Positions 45,762-56,697 of a stretch of 64,000 bases of DNA are shown in pieces; the first letter of the stretch is position 1; every line of letters begins with the position of its first letter. The notes beneath the pieces were generated by a model. The model saw nothing but the letters and a program-made list of their open reading frames with translations, did not search any database and was not told the origin of the DNA. Origin of the DNA: Patagioenas fasciata (lineage: Eukaryota > Chordata > Aves > Columbiformes > Columbidae); the NCBI RefSeq assembly GCF_037038585.1, contig NC_092524.1, positions 47,639,001 to 47,703,000 on the forward strand, read 5' to 3'. The translations under genes were made by a program, and so were the position numbers.

Positions 45762-48497
45762 GTGTGTTGGAGGGAAATAATAGGGATGCATCAGGCTTGC
45801 CAAATCTCTGAAGAAGTCAGAATTGGACAAAGAAAGGTACATATCATTGCTGATCTGGTGGCAATTACAGAAACGTGGTGGGACAGTTCACATGACTGGA
45901 ATGTGGTCATGGATGGCTACGCCCTTTTCAGGAAAGACAGGCCAGCCAGGCGTGGTGGTGGAGTTGCTCTCTGCCCAGGAGTGAATGAGGAACGAGTTGA
46001 GAGTGTATGGGTCAGGATCAAGAGACAGGCTGGCAGGGGTGATACGGTTGTAGGTGTCTATTATAGGCCACCAGATCAGGCTGAGGAAGTTGATGAGGCC
46101 TTCTATGTGCAGCTGAGAGTGGCCTCACAGTCACAGGCCCTGGTTGTTGTGGGAGATTTTAACTTCCCTGATGTTTGCTGGAAGGACCGTTCAGCCAGCC
46201 AGCCACAGTCCAGGAGGTTCCTCCAGTGCATTGATGATAACTTCCTCATGCAGATGGTGGAGGAGCTGACTAGGAGAGGTGCACTGCTGGATCTCATCCT
46301 CACTAACAAAGAGGGTCTGGTCGAAGCAGTAAAGGTTGAGGGCTGCCTGGGTTGCAGTGACCACGAGATGGTGGAGTTCAGCATCTCATGTGGCAGGAAC
46401 AGAATAGCAAGTAGAAATGCAGCCCTGGACTTTAGCAGGGCTAACTTCGGCCTTTTCAAGCAATTGCTGGGGGAAATCCCATGGGCAAGACTGCTTGAAG
46501 GAAAAGGGGCCCAAGAGAGCTGGATTGCATTCAGAGATTGCTTCTTCCATGCTCAGGATCAGAGCATCCTCACATGTAGGAAGTCGAGGAAGGGAGCCAG
46601 GAGGCCTGTGTGGTTGAATAGGGATCTGTTGGGTATGCTCAAGCAGAAGAGGAGAGTTTACAGGTCATGGAAGCAGGGACTGGCCACTTGGGAGGAATAT
46701 AAGGCTGCTCTTAGAGGATGTAGGAAGGTAGCTAGCATAGCCAAGGCCTCCTTAGAATTACAGCTGGCGAGAGGGGTCAAGGACAGCAAAAAGAACTTTT
46801 TCAAATACATAGCAGATAAAACTAATACCAGAGGCAATGTAGGCCCACTGATGAATGAGGTGGTGGAAGACACAGAGAAGGCAGAATTGCTGAATGCCTT
46901 CTTTGTCTCTGTCTACTCTGCTGGAGGCTGTCCTGGGGAGCCCTGTACCCCTGAGACCCTGGATGAAGCCAGGTCAATGGAGGAGTTTGCTTTAGTCGAA
47001 GAGGACTGGGTTAGGGAGCAATTAAATAGTTTGGACATCCATAAATCCATGGGTCCAGATGGGATGCATCCGCGGGTGCTGAGGGAGCTGGCTGAAGTCA
47101 TTGCTGGACCGCGCTCCATCATTTTTGCCAAGTCTTGGGAAACGGGAGAGGTGCCCGAGGATTGGAGGAAAGCAAATGTCACTCCAGTCTTCAAAAAGGG
47201 CAAAAAGGAGGACCCGGGTAATTATAGACCGGTCAGCCTCACCTCTGTCCCTGGGAAAGTAATGGAACAGCTTATCCTTGGTGTCATCTCAAGGCATATC
47301 AGGGATAAGAGGGTCATTAGAGGCAGTCAGCATGGCTTTACCAAGGGTAAGTCATGCTTGACCAACCTCGTAGCCTTTTATGAGAATGTAACAAGGTGGA
47401 TGGATGATGGCAGAGCGGTGGATGTGGTCTACCTTGACTTCAGTAAAGCCTTTGACACAGTCTCTCACAGCATCCTCACAACTAAATTGAAAAGGTGTGG
47501 TCTGGACAATAGAGTAGTGAGGTGGGTTGCAAACTGGCTTAAAGAGAGAAGCCAGAGAGTGGTGGTCAATGGTGCGGAGTCCAGTTGGAGGCCAGTATCT
47601 AGTGGAGTGCCTCAGGGGTCAGTACTGGGGCCAGTATTATTCAATATATTCATTAACGATTTGGACGAGGGAATTGAGTGTGCTATCAGCAAGTTTGCTG
47701 ATGACACTAAGCTGGGAGGAGTGGCTGACACGCCAGAAGGCTGTGCTGCCATCCAGCAGGACCTGGACAGGCTGGAGAGTTGGGCGGGGAATAACCTGAC
47801 GAAATTTAACAAGGGAAAGTGTAGAGTCCTGCATCTGGGCAGGAACAACCCCAGGTTCCAGTATAGGTTGGGAAATTACATATTAGAGAGCAATGTAAGG
47901 GAAAGGGACCTGGGGATCCTGGTGGACAACAGGATGACCATGAGCCAGCACTGTGCCCTTGTGGCCAGGAAGGCCAATGGCATCCTCGGGTGTATTACAA
48001 GGGGGGTGGTCAGTAGATCGAGAGAGGTCCTCCTTCCCCTCTACTCCGCCCTGGTGAGACCCCACCTGGAATATTGTGTCCAGTTCTGGGCCCCTCAGTT
48101 CAAGAAGGACAGGGAACTGCTGGAGAGGGTCCAGCGTAGGGCAACAAAGATGATTAAGGGAGTGGAGCACCTCCCTTATGAAGAAAGGCTGAGTGAGCTG
48201 GGTCTCTTTAGTTTGGAGAAGAGGAGACTGAGGGGTGACCTTATTAATGTTTATAAATATATAAAGGGTGAGTGCCATGAGAACGGAGCCAGACTCTTCT
48301 CAGTGGCAAACAATGATAGGACAAGGAGTAATGGGATCAAGCTGGAACACAAGAGGTTCCCCTTAAATTTGAGAAAGAACTTCTTCTCAGTGAGGGTGAC
48401 AGAGCACTGGAACAGGCTGCCCAGGGAGGTTGTGGAGTCTCCTTCCCTGGAGACATTCAAAGCCCGCCTGGACACATTCCTGTGTGACCTCACCTAG
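45762..48497 (+). CDS. CR1 ORF2: AP-type endonuclease plus reverse transcriptase (open, N-terminally truncated)
   Basis: 911 codons without a stop, ending TAG at 48495-48497. Endonuclease domain, roughly residues 25-215: AITETWWD (catalytic Glu), [17 protein letters not shown] and [10 protein letters not shown]. Reverse transcriptase, roughly residues 470-760: [25 protein letters not shown], motif [14 protein letters not shown], motif [17 protein letters not shown], motif [12 protein letters not shown]-terminal region follows with YCVQFWAP and [14 protein letters not shown]. The first 20-25 residues look like flanking DNA, and the N-terminal strand of the endonuclease is missing, so the protein may not be active as it stands. 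Most genomic CR1 copies are short and broken, so an open frame of this length marks a recent insertion. Confidence 0.92.
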   Translation: MCWREIIGMHQACQISEEVRIGQRKVHIIADLVAITETWWDSSHDWNVVMDGYALFRKDRPARRGGGVALCPGVNEERVESVWVRIKRQAGRGDTVVGVYYRPPDQAEEVDEAFYVQLRVASQSQALVVVGDFNFPDVCWKDRSASQPQSRRFLQCIDDNFLMQMVEELTRRGALLDLILTNKEGLVEAVKVEGCLGCSDHEMVEFSISCGRNRIASRNAALDFSRANFGLFKQLLGEIPWARLLEGKGAQESWIAFRDCFFHAQDQSILTCRKSRKGARRPVWLNRDLLGMLKQKRRVYRSWKQGLATWEEYKAALRGCRKVASIAKASLELQLARGVKDSKKNFFKYIADKTNTRGNVGPLMNEVVEDTEKAELLNAFFVSVYSAGGCPGEPCTPETLDEARSMEEFALVEEDWVREQLNSLDIHKSMGPDGMHPRVLRELAEVIAGPRSIIFAKSWETGEVPEDWRKANVTPVFKKGKKEDPGNYRPVSLTSVPGKVMEQLILGVISRHIRDKRVIRGSQHGFTKGKSCLTNLVAFYENVTRWMDDGRAVDVVYLDFSKAFDTVSHSILTTKLKRCGLDNRVVRWVANWLKERSQRVVVNGAESSWRPVSSGVPQGSVLGPVLFNIFINDLDEGIECAISKFADDTKLGGVADTPEGCAAIQQDLDRLESWAGNNLTKFNKGKCRVLHLGRNNPRFQYRLGNYILESNVRERDLGILVDNRMTMSQHCALVARKANGILGCITRGVVSRSREVLLPLYSALVRPHLEYCVQFWAPQFKKDRELLERVQRRATKMIKGVEHLPYEERLSELGLFSLEKRRLRGDLINVYKYIKGECHENGARLFSVANNDRTRSNGIKLEHKRFPLNLRKNFFSVRVTEHWNRLPREVVESPSLETFKARLDTFLCDLT

Positions 48498-48580
48498 GTG
48501 TTCCTGCTCCAGCAGGGGGATTGGACTAGATGATCTTTCAAGGTCCCTTCCAATCCCAAACATACTGTGATGCTGTGATT
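45762..48580 (+). mobile_element. Young 5'-truncated CR1 LINE
   Basis: Non-LTR retrotransposon of the chicken-repeat-1 clade. It contains ORF2 and the short typical 3' UTR (ggattggactagatgatctt, then the final repeats actgtg atgctgtg att ending at 48580). The first ORF and the start of the endonuclease are missing, so the copy is 5'-truncated; the true 5' junction lies between about 45760 and 45840. It sits in the ADCK1 intron in the sense orientation, 415-500 bp after exon B. CR1 normally makes no clear target duplication and I see none. Confidence 0.92.
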
Positions 48581-51500
48581 ACTTGTTAACATGAATCGAA
48601 AAAGCCTTTCTAGTGAGAAAATAAGCACTGCTATTGCTCCTCTCAGTCCTCTGCTGCACCTTTCATTCCAGCCTACAGATCTACAGTACCTTGAGCTATG
48701 AGTGACACTGAGTTTTATTTGAGTGCTTGTGGTGTATGTAGCCAGGGTCTCTGCTATTTCAGCTCAGGGCCATTTTGGAGTAGGAAATACAGCTTTTGCT
48801 GAATTAGGCCAGTCTGCATAGTATATTTGAAGTAACGTCTTTAACCTCATTTTTCTTCTCAGTGCATATAGGATTTAGGCCACTGATGTGCTTGTAATGT
48901 ATGGGGTGGTGCTCTCTAGGGACTCTCAGACTGGAGGGACTATAAAGCTGAAAACAACAGTGGGCCAGTTAGAAATCAGTGGCATTTGACTCCAGCATGC
49001 TTTAGTATGCCTCTGGCAGCAAATCCACATCATCATCTGTATGGTCTTAGAGTATTTAGGGTAATTTGCAGAGTGGTGTTCTTGGGCTTGTTATCATCCT
49101 TTCCTGTCTAAAGATGCTGAGCTGTTCTGCTGTAGCTTGTCATCCCAGGTGAGTGGCACTGATGCCCTGCCATAAACTGAAGATAGATGTGCTGGAGTCT
49201 GGAGCTTCACTTTCCATCTGCTCATGTCTCTGCCGCATGCCTTTGGAACCTGGTTTGCAGAAGGGCTGCTTGTAGCTTTCTTGAGTGACACCCAGGTTAT
49301 GGAGTTATCAGTGCTGTGGACAGCTTGTCATTTGGCAGCAGTTTGCAGCAGCCTTTGCAAATTCCTGACCTTCTGCCATGTCTCTCTATGGCTTCATTAA
49401 CCTCTGTCATGCAGGTTTTGATGGTTTGTCAATTCATGCCCCGGGCAGCAAGAAAGGGCTGTTTGCCTGCGCTGGCCAGAGCATTGCTCTCCCTGCTTGG
49501 CAGCCAAGGCCAGCTGAGTCACCCTCTGTGTGTGGCAGAGCCAGTGGCAAGTGCAGTGTACCAGCATGACACAAGAGGACTCTGTGGCATGGCCAGCACT
49601 AGCCCTTGGCTGCATGAAGAGGAATGAGCTGGGAGATAGAGAGGAGGAAGGAGGTGCAGACATAACATGAGTGAGCAAAACTTATTGGCCTGTGGAGGCT
49701 TGTCCTCCTGTTGGCAGGTGTTATGGAGCACCACCACTGGGCTTGACAGTGACAGCCCTTGTGGCTTCCTCAGCAGTGTCCCCGTAGTGCTTGTGCTAGC
49801 AACGCATGAGCTTGGCAGGGAAGAATTTTATGGGCCTGAGCAATTGCATGCCAAATCCTTTATCTCAGTGCAGCTCTAAGTGAACGGCAACCAAGTCTTT
49901 ACCATCTTGCAGGGGATTTTGCTGGTCTGAGACTAGCTCAGGGTTCCCCCATTGGAGTTAGTACTGAAGGTTAGTCACTGGACGGGACCAAGAGGGTGTG
50001 AATGCTGCTCCCGAGTAAGTGTTGTGTGTGTGAAGGCTACTTATCCAGATGTTGCTTTTACTTGCCTCTGTCCTTTATAGATCTCTCGTACTCTCAGCTA
50101 TTCATTGTACTCTCTTAGCTTTCTGTCCTTCAGGTGAGGCCAGCTTACCCTTCTCTTCACATGCTGAGAGTTTGGAATTTTCTTTTAAGCTTGTGTGTGA
50201 ATGGATTACTGATTTCCAGCCTCCTGTGCTGTTTAGCACAGAGATTCTGTGAGGCAGGGATGTGGTGACCCTGGGACTCTAGATCAGTGCCAGCAGGTCT
50301 GAGTGCAGCTGCTGTGCCTTTGTCTCCAGTGAGGAGGTGCAGCTGCATGTGTGTTTGGTACGAGCTTGCAGCTGGGGGTGGAAAAACATTTTTTCTTTGC
50401 ATCTTCTCCAGGTACCCAGCATACTGGTGGATGCTATTCCAGTGCAAATGATAATGCTTAACTCACTCTCCAAGGATTCTGAGTCAGTCATCAAACTGGA
50501 GCCTATAAATTACCTACAGCCTCAGATGAGAGATGGGAAACCTCAATGGTGGCACCAGGATCTGAGGCTGCTGGGGCCAAACAGGGACATAGTCATTAGG
50601 CAACAATTAAATGCAAAGCAGATTAAGAAGGAAATTAGTTCCCCAGGGGCTTTTAGCCAGGTTCTCATTTAGCTCCAAGGAATTATCTTCGATCTTACTC
50701 TGTTTTTCTGTCCCTTATGAGCCACTTTTGATTCTAATGCTCTCAGCCACTCAGTTCTCAGCCCCTTTTGAAGCTCAGCAAGTTGGAGGTGTATTTACTA
50801 CTCTCCATGAGGCAGGAAGCAGTAGCTGGGAATTCACTCTCTGTCCCTGGAGTTGATTTGCCTCTCTCTAGTTCTCCTGGCAGCCAGGAGACATGAGAAT
50901 CCACCTTCCTGATGGCAGTCACAGCCCTTCCTCAGCAGCTGTCAAGAAAAAAGATGTCTCTTCTCTTTCATTTCTGCCTCTGCCTGTAGCAGAGATAAAC
51001 CTGCTTAAGTAGTCAGGCTTTATTCTTGTCCCAGTGGTTTCTTCATCTTGCCACTGGTGGTTGGACCACACAGGTAATTTCATCTTTCTCCTGAGTTAAA
51101 GATCCTTTCCCAGGGTGTCTGCTCTTTTCCTGAATATGGTGCTAATGCCAGTGTACTGATATCAGGGCCAGTGGTAGCTGTGGTTAGCCCCAGGACATTG
51201 GATGTCTGTAGGTCTAGTGTCAGGAGCATTAGGGGAGATAGGAGTTTCATGGCTTCTTCATGAAACTATTCTGGCCCTCTTTGCACATGTAAGCTTGGAC
51301 TTCTCGTTTCTGCCCCTGCTTGTGCTGGATCAGAGAAGGAAGAAGGGCAGCCTGCTTACCTCTTGCTTTCTCAACAAACCATTTTATTCTGTTGAGGGCT
51401 GCATTTCTCTGACATTTTTCTGTCTCCTTGACTGTTTGTCTCCTCAGTCTCAAGTCAGCCTACCCCCTGGCATTTCCAGTGTGCCTCTCATCATAGCACC

Positions 51501-53083
51501 TGGATGTCTTGGTTGACACTTCCTATATTGCTGGTGTCAATTTCTGTTGATCGTGCTGTCAGTCAGGAGGTCTCTCACAACATTCAGTTTGTTTAAGGCC
51601 TGGCATCAATGGGCTCCTGAGTTGTTGTCAGTGTAGTAGGAGGATTGCAATGGGCTGGTTGTTTTGCAGATTTCAGCACTAGGGGCCACAGCTGAAAATC
51701 TGGAGCAGGGCATTTTTTGGTCATTTTCCTATGTGAGACAAAAGATTAGTGCTGTGAATGTGGATACAGGTATTTTCTTAATGGAGAGGAGATAGCAAGG
51801 AGAGAAGGGATCTCTGGTCAAGGTGTGTCTGGAGACAGTAAGAATACGTTCTTGAATTAACTTTGTTTGCTACAGAATTGCTTTGTCAGGGAAAAGCCAT
51901 TTAGGGAAGTTAATTAACTTTCCTCCTTTTAAGAGCAGAATGAGGATGTTCTCGTTCAAACCCCTGGTTATTGGGCTGTCAGTATTTGGGTAAATATTTG
52001 GAAGGCATAACCTCATGCCATCATTATACAGAATGTGATTTCCTGCTCCTTGGAAGCTAGACTTGGCTTTTGTTGTGTTTACTTTTCATGTTGGGGTGAG
52101 TGTTTTCAAAATGAGCTGTCTCACAGTGAAGTTGCCCAGCCGAAGGACCCTGGAAAGAAAATGAGTGGGTGTATGTGTGCATGTGTTTTTCAAAAATAAC
52201 CTGCAGTTTCTGGATAGTTCACACCAACAAAATAGCCTGTGTCTTTGGACTTCCCTTGTGATTCAGTAACACTGTGTGCCCTAAATAATAAGAGATATCC
52301 TAAAATGGTTTCTTCATGATGGAGGTGGACTGCATCTGCAGAGAGAAATCGTCAGGAGCTCTCCATGACATTCCTTCAAAAAGGCAGCTGCGAGTGGAGA
52401 CTGTGAGCTGTTCTACATCACAGCCAGTACATGCAGTGGTGGCTCTCTTTGCCTGTGCTTCAACTTGTGGTGAACTGGGGTGAGAAGAAGCAAATGAACT
52501 TCCCTAGGAGACACGAAGTAGCCATTAGGTGGCAGTGACTTTCTGTCACCAAGCTAAATGGGAACCACTAATAGAGGTGAAGAGCTTCACAGCCCATCCA
52601 CAGTCCCTGAGCTGATCATGTTAGGTTGCCCTATTATGTGCTCCCCAGGATATCTCTTAATCTAAAAGACATGGTTGACGCTAATGCAGTCTAAAAAAGC
52701 TACTAGCAGGACCAGCTGGTGGCTTGATGACTCCACATTTGAGCACTGCTGTCTAGCAAACTTCCTGCCAACACATAAAGAATGGAAGCTTTGCACTGAA
52801 AACACATAACAAGCTGTAAAATAAATCTTATAACTGTAAGACACTTTCTTTTCCTCCTGCTTTCTAGAGTGGTGTCAACTCAATATTATGGCCACAGCAT
52901 CTCTGCGTTTTAATTTTGGAGCATTAAGAAGGTCCATTTTTTCTGGGATGTGTGCTTATAGAACAGGATGTTCTTCAGTCCTCTGTAGTGATTTATTCAG
53001 ATAGGTGGGCCATCTCACTGTGACATTTTTGGAGGAGTAAGGAGGAGAGAAGTGAGAGGAAAAAGGCAGTGCCTTATTTCTTC

Positions 53084-53104
53084 TTTTTTTTTTTTTTTTT
53101 TTTT
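53084..53104 (+). repeat. Poly(T) tract
   Basis: Uninterrupted run of T in the ADCK1 intron. Confidence 0.9.
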
Positions 53105-54044
53105 CCTGGCTCTGCACTTTTGTCCCTGATGTGCTTCTTTCCAAGAGCATGAATGCAAGGGAGGTGTCAGGCACACTGCTTGGCCTAAGTGGTCCAGTAT
53201 CTTTCTTGGATCTCCCCAGCAGGAGTGAAACTCTGTGCCTTGGGAGCATTTAGCCTTCTCTCCTCCAGGTGGGGCTCTCCCTTTTCAATTGAATCCCTGA
53301 AGGCCTCGTTACTTTGCTTCTTTATAGCTCCTGAAGAGGTTCATAATAGCCAGAAGAACATCTGAAGAACTCAACTGTACAGTGAGGAAACCATTAGGAA
53401 GCCCTTGAAGGATGTAGGCTGCAAGGAGCCTGCACCACGAAGAGCACTATAGGAAGAGCAAATGGAAAGTGAAGAAATAATTTTGTTTTATTTAGTGTTT
53501 GGACTATACCCCGAGTCCCACTGTGAAACGAACACTTAGCCATGCAAGGTCAAAACATACAGCAAGAGATAGTATCTTCTCTGAAGAGCTCATGGTTGAG
53601 ATTTATTTATTTGCCTAGATTTTCACTCTAGATGTGGGTTCTGCAAATTGATATGAACACAGGATTTCTCAGAGGGCTAGAGGCCTGTGTGAAGGGGGAA
53701 GGAAACAAAAAGAAAGCAGGAATTGCTTAGGATGCCACTGTAAGTAACTTAAGGCTGTTCCCATTGACTTTGGGTCAGGCCCTCAGTAGGGATATTTTCT
53801 TAATGAAGGACACTATAGCCTTGAACTACTGGCCAGTTTATATGACTTTGTTGTTGGAGGCCACCTGTAAAATCAGTAGTGCTGACAGATAGCTAGTGCT
53901 TTACCAGTTTTAAAAATAGACAGATGGCTTGATAATTTAAATAATCTTATCTGAGACTAGGAAAAATAGATACCTGAAAGATTCATTGGGGGATGGAGAC
54001 ACATCAGTACTTGCAATGGCAAACTGGGCTTCTCAAATTTTGTT

Positions 54045-54121
54045 TTGTTAAGGACTCAAACAAACAATCAATTTTGTTTGTTTGTTAAGGACTCAAACAA
54101 CTTTGTTTGAGTCCTTAACAA
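54045..54121. repeat. 19-bp motif in two direct and one inverted copies forming a near-perfect palindrome
   Basis: TTGTTAAGGACTCAAACAA occurs at 54045-54063 and again at 54082-54100. Its exact reverse complement follows at 54103-54121 after a 2-nt spacer (ct). The last two copies make a 40-bp hairpin-capable palindrome. Confidence 0.95.
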
Positions 54122-55669
54122 GACCCATATTGTGGATTTGGTTCCCCTTTCTAAGGTTGCTATAGTCAGCTTGCAGTCAAAGACCAGCTTGAAGAACCCC
54201 AAATTAAGAGTACACAGATGTAAAACCAGGAACGATAAGTCTGCTGTGGCGTGCAGAGGATATTTTACATATTGGGTCAGGCTGGAATTTCAGAGCAGGA
54301 TTGAATATGGTAGATTTGCTCTACTAAACCAATGACCTTATCACATTCTCCCCAAAGTGTATCTGATAAAAGAGTGTGCTGGAGGGTAGCACACAATTGT
54401 CTTACCTGTCAAGCCAGTGTCTTCATTTAGTCTGTTAAGTCAGTGTTGAGGGAATTGCTGTGGTGGGTAGTGTCTTGCAAACACTTCTCTGGACTTCTTG
54501 GCAACACTGAGGGTGTCTTAGCATGTTCCAGGCAAACCCTTTTACCTGTGTAGGGACTGCCCTGTTTGCAAACTTCAAGGAAAGGTGTCTGTGGAGGCAA
54601 CTCTGCTATCTTCCTCCGTCTAGTGCCTCAGGGACAGACTCAGAGTCCTGACAGGACTCTGCCAGTCTGAGGAAGCCCTTGGGACAAGTGAAAAAGAAGC
54701 TTATTTTCTCTTGAGTTGGAGCAGTTGCTGATTTAGTCTAGGAGCAAAACCAGATGTAAAGGTAGGTGCGAGGTTTGGAAGCTACTCTTTATTGACTAGG
54801 GTGTTCAGGTGCCTTTCCTTGAAATCTGCTGATGTGAGCATGTTTCTGCATTTTTGTATATCTGGACAGGCACATCTGTTTGCCTGTGTGGCCAGGGTGT
54901 GAGTCCTTCTGTTGAAATAGCCATTTCCAAGACAGAGTAAAAAGTTCAAAGATGGTTTTCACTGCTAGCCTAGTTAAGCCTACCTTTGGTCCCACAGGAT
55001 TGGTTTGAGGTTTGTTTTTTTTTGTTTTTTTGGGTTTTTTTTAACTTGAGAGTCCTGTGTCAGTGGCTGCAAATTCTGCTGATGGTGCACCATTCAGAGA
55101 GCTTGCTACTCCTTCCCCTGCAGCAGCAGCATCTTGGCAGGTCTGACACCAGTAACAACTTCTTTTTGTTAGTGTACTGAGCTGATGTGACTTGGAAGTG
55201 GCCCACAGGGAGCAAATAAACATAGTGACAAGGGTCATCTTTATACAGCCTCCATTCTGTTCCTAGTTTCACTTTCATGATGAAACTACATGTAAGCCTG
55301 CACATATACACACATGCACAGTGCTTTATGAAATGCCTCCTGCCAAGCCTGGATCGGTTTACTGTCTTGCTAGCTTTGGTGAATTTAGAGGTAAATTCAC
55401 TGAAAAGTTCACTAGTAGAATTGCTTTAACAAAAAACAAAACAAAACAAAAAACCAACCCAGATTCTAAAATGTCTTTACTACCTCTGCAGTCTCTGTTT
55501 GAAAATGTACTCGTTTTGAGTTGACTGTGACCTCTGTAACAGTGCAGCCTGTTTGTTACTGTAGGGTTGCTCTCAACACAAGTTGTTTTTCGCAGGACTG
55601 CTGAAGGGCGGCAGCTTTGCACTCCCATTTGTTTATGGTAGGACTGTTGTGTGAAGAGAAGTAGGGAAA

Positions 55670-56005
55670 TGTTGGAACGATAAAGGACTCAGCACTCCGA
55701 TTCAATGTGAATCACGCCAAAGCCATTTATTACAGACACATGTCTCCTTATATACGCAACTATTCTCTAATCACGAATCCACGCTCCAAGCATGGATTCG
55801 CTAAATGAGCATCATGGGCAGTCCACACGCTGGAGCCCCACCGATGATAGGTCCGACGACTCACGCCATGCTGAGGCCCTGTTAATGAAGAAACGCCCCT
55901 CTTTCTCACAGCAGATTCTGTTCTCAGCTTCTTGAAGTGGCCTTGAGATTCCTTTGGGCCTGACTAATTCAACAACATATCTCCTTCTAACGAAACCCCT
56001 TCACA
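55670..56005 (-). repeat. ERV 3' LTR (336 bp)
   Basis: Same length and, by eye, same sequence as the 5' LTR. TATA box at 55754-55746, AATAAA at 55731-55726. Confidence 0.92.
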
Positions 56006-56019
56006 ATTCCCCCTTTTTG
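56006..56019 (-). other. ERV polypurine tract
   Basis: On the ERV strand AAAAAGGGGGAAT directly precedes the 3' LTR start TGTGAAGG; this is the expected plus-strand primer site. Confidence 0.8.
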
Positions 56020-56697
56020 TTCTTGAACTAGTCAGGCCCCTTAAACAGCATGCTGTATCGTCTTTGAAATACACTGCAACATAGGACACGTGATTAACAA
56101 CATAACTACAATTACATATAATGTAGCTAAACCTTACTTAATAAGATTAAACAACTATCTGCTTATACTCAAACCTTCATATCATATATAAAACCTTAAT
56201 TCTACTTATGACAACCTTACCAACGCACTATTTTAGAATAGTCAGACAACTTAATACAATATATTCTCTTAAATTCTTAAAAGATCTATAACTGCGCAGT
56301 TTATAGAGTAACGTACTTAATACCATCAGCATATGCTAATTATTGACTTAATATCGTAAAACTTATATTAACCTATTCATATGCTAATTATTGAATTAAT
56401 ATCTTAAAACTTATATTAACCTATTTAAAAGATCTATAGCTTAATCTTAATATCTCTTTTAAAACCTTACCAGTTGCTAAATTAGGTTACCATGGTAGAA
56501 ATATCTTATACTTTTACCTTATCTATGCATAGATTATCTAATTGTAATATCACCCTTTTGGAATTCTTACCATCTGTTCAAATTAGCATTCTCTATGGAA
56601 GGTACCTTATCTGTTTACTAATAAGCTTTTAGACCACTGGGTCTAAGAGCATCTATAACACTGAATAAGAATTCATGGTTTACATTTGAGACAATTC
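56020..56697. other. AT-rich non-coding block in the env position of the ERV
   Basis: Between the end of pol and the polypurine tract, where env would lie, is about 680 bp of strongly AT-rich sequence with stops in all frames. It includes the 48-bp tandem duplication at 56330-56425. No envelope-like coding is recognisable. Confidence 0.75.
56330..56425. repeat. 48-bp tandem duplication in the ERV
   Basis: Units 56330-56377 and 56378-56425 both start catatgctaattattga and end aacttatattaacctatt, with two apparent mismatches. Confidence 0.9.

Larger units (their letters stand above)
48581..55663. other. ADCK1 intron between CR1 and the ERV
   Basis: A 7-kb intronic stretch. Notable contents are a poly(T) run at 53084-53104 and the palindrome at 54045-54121. 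No exon or RNA gene recognised. Confidence 0.65.

Noticed and set aside
46103-48493. Several minus-strand frames over the CR1 element
   Set aside because: Shadows of the CR1 ORF2 on the plus strand.
55670-56005. Possible solo LTR
   Set aside because: Paired with an apparently identical LTR 5.5 kb away, with internal retroviral sequence and matching target duplications, so it belongs to one provirus.
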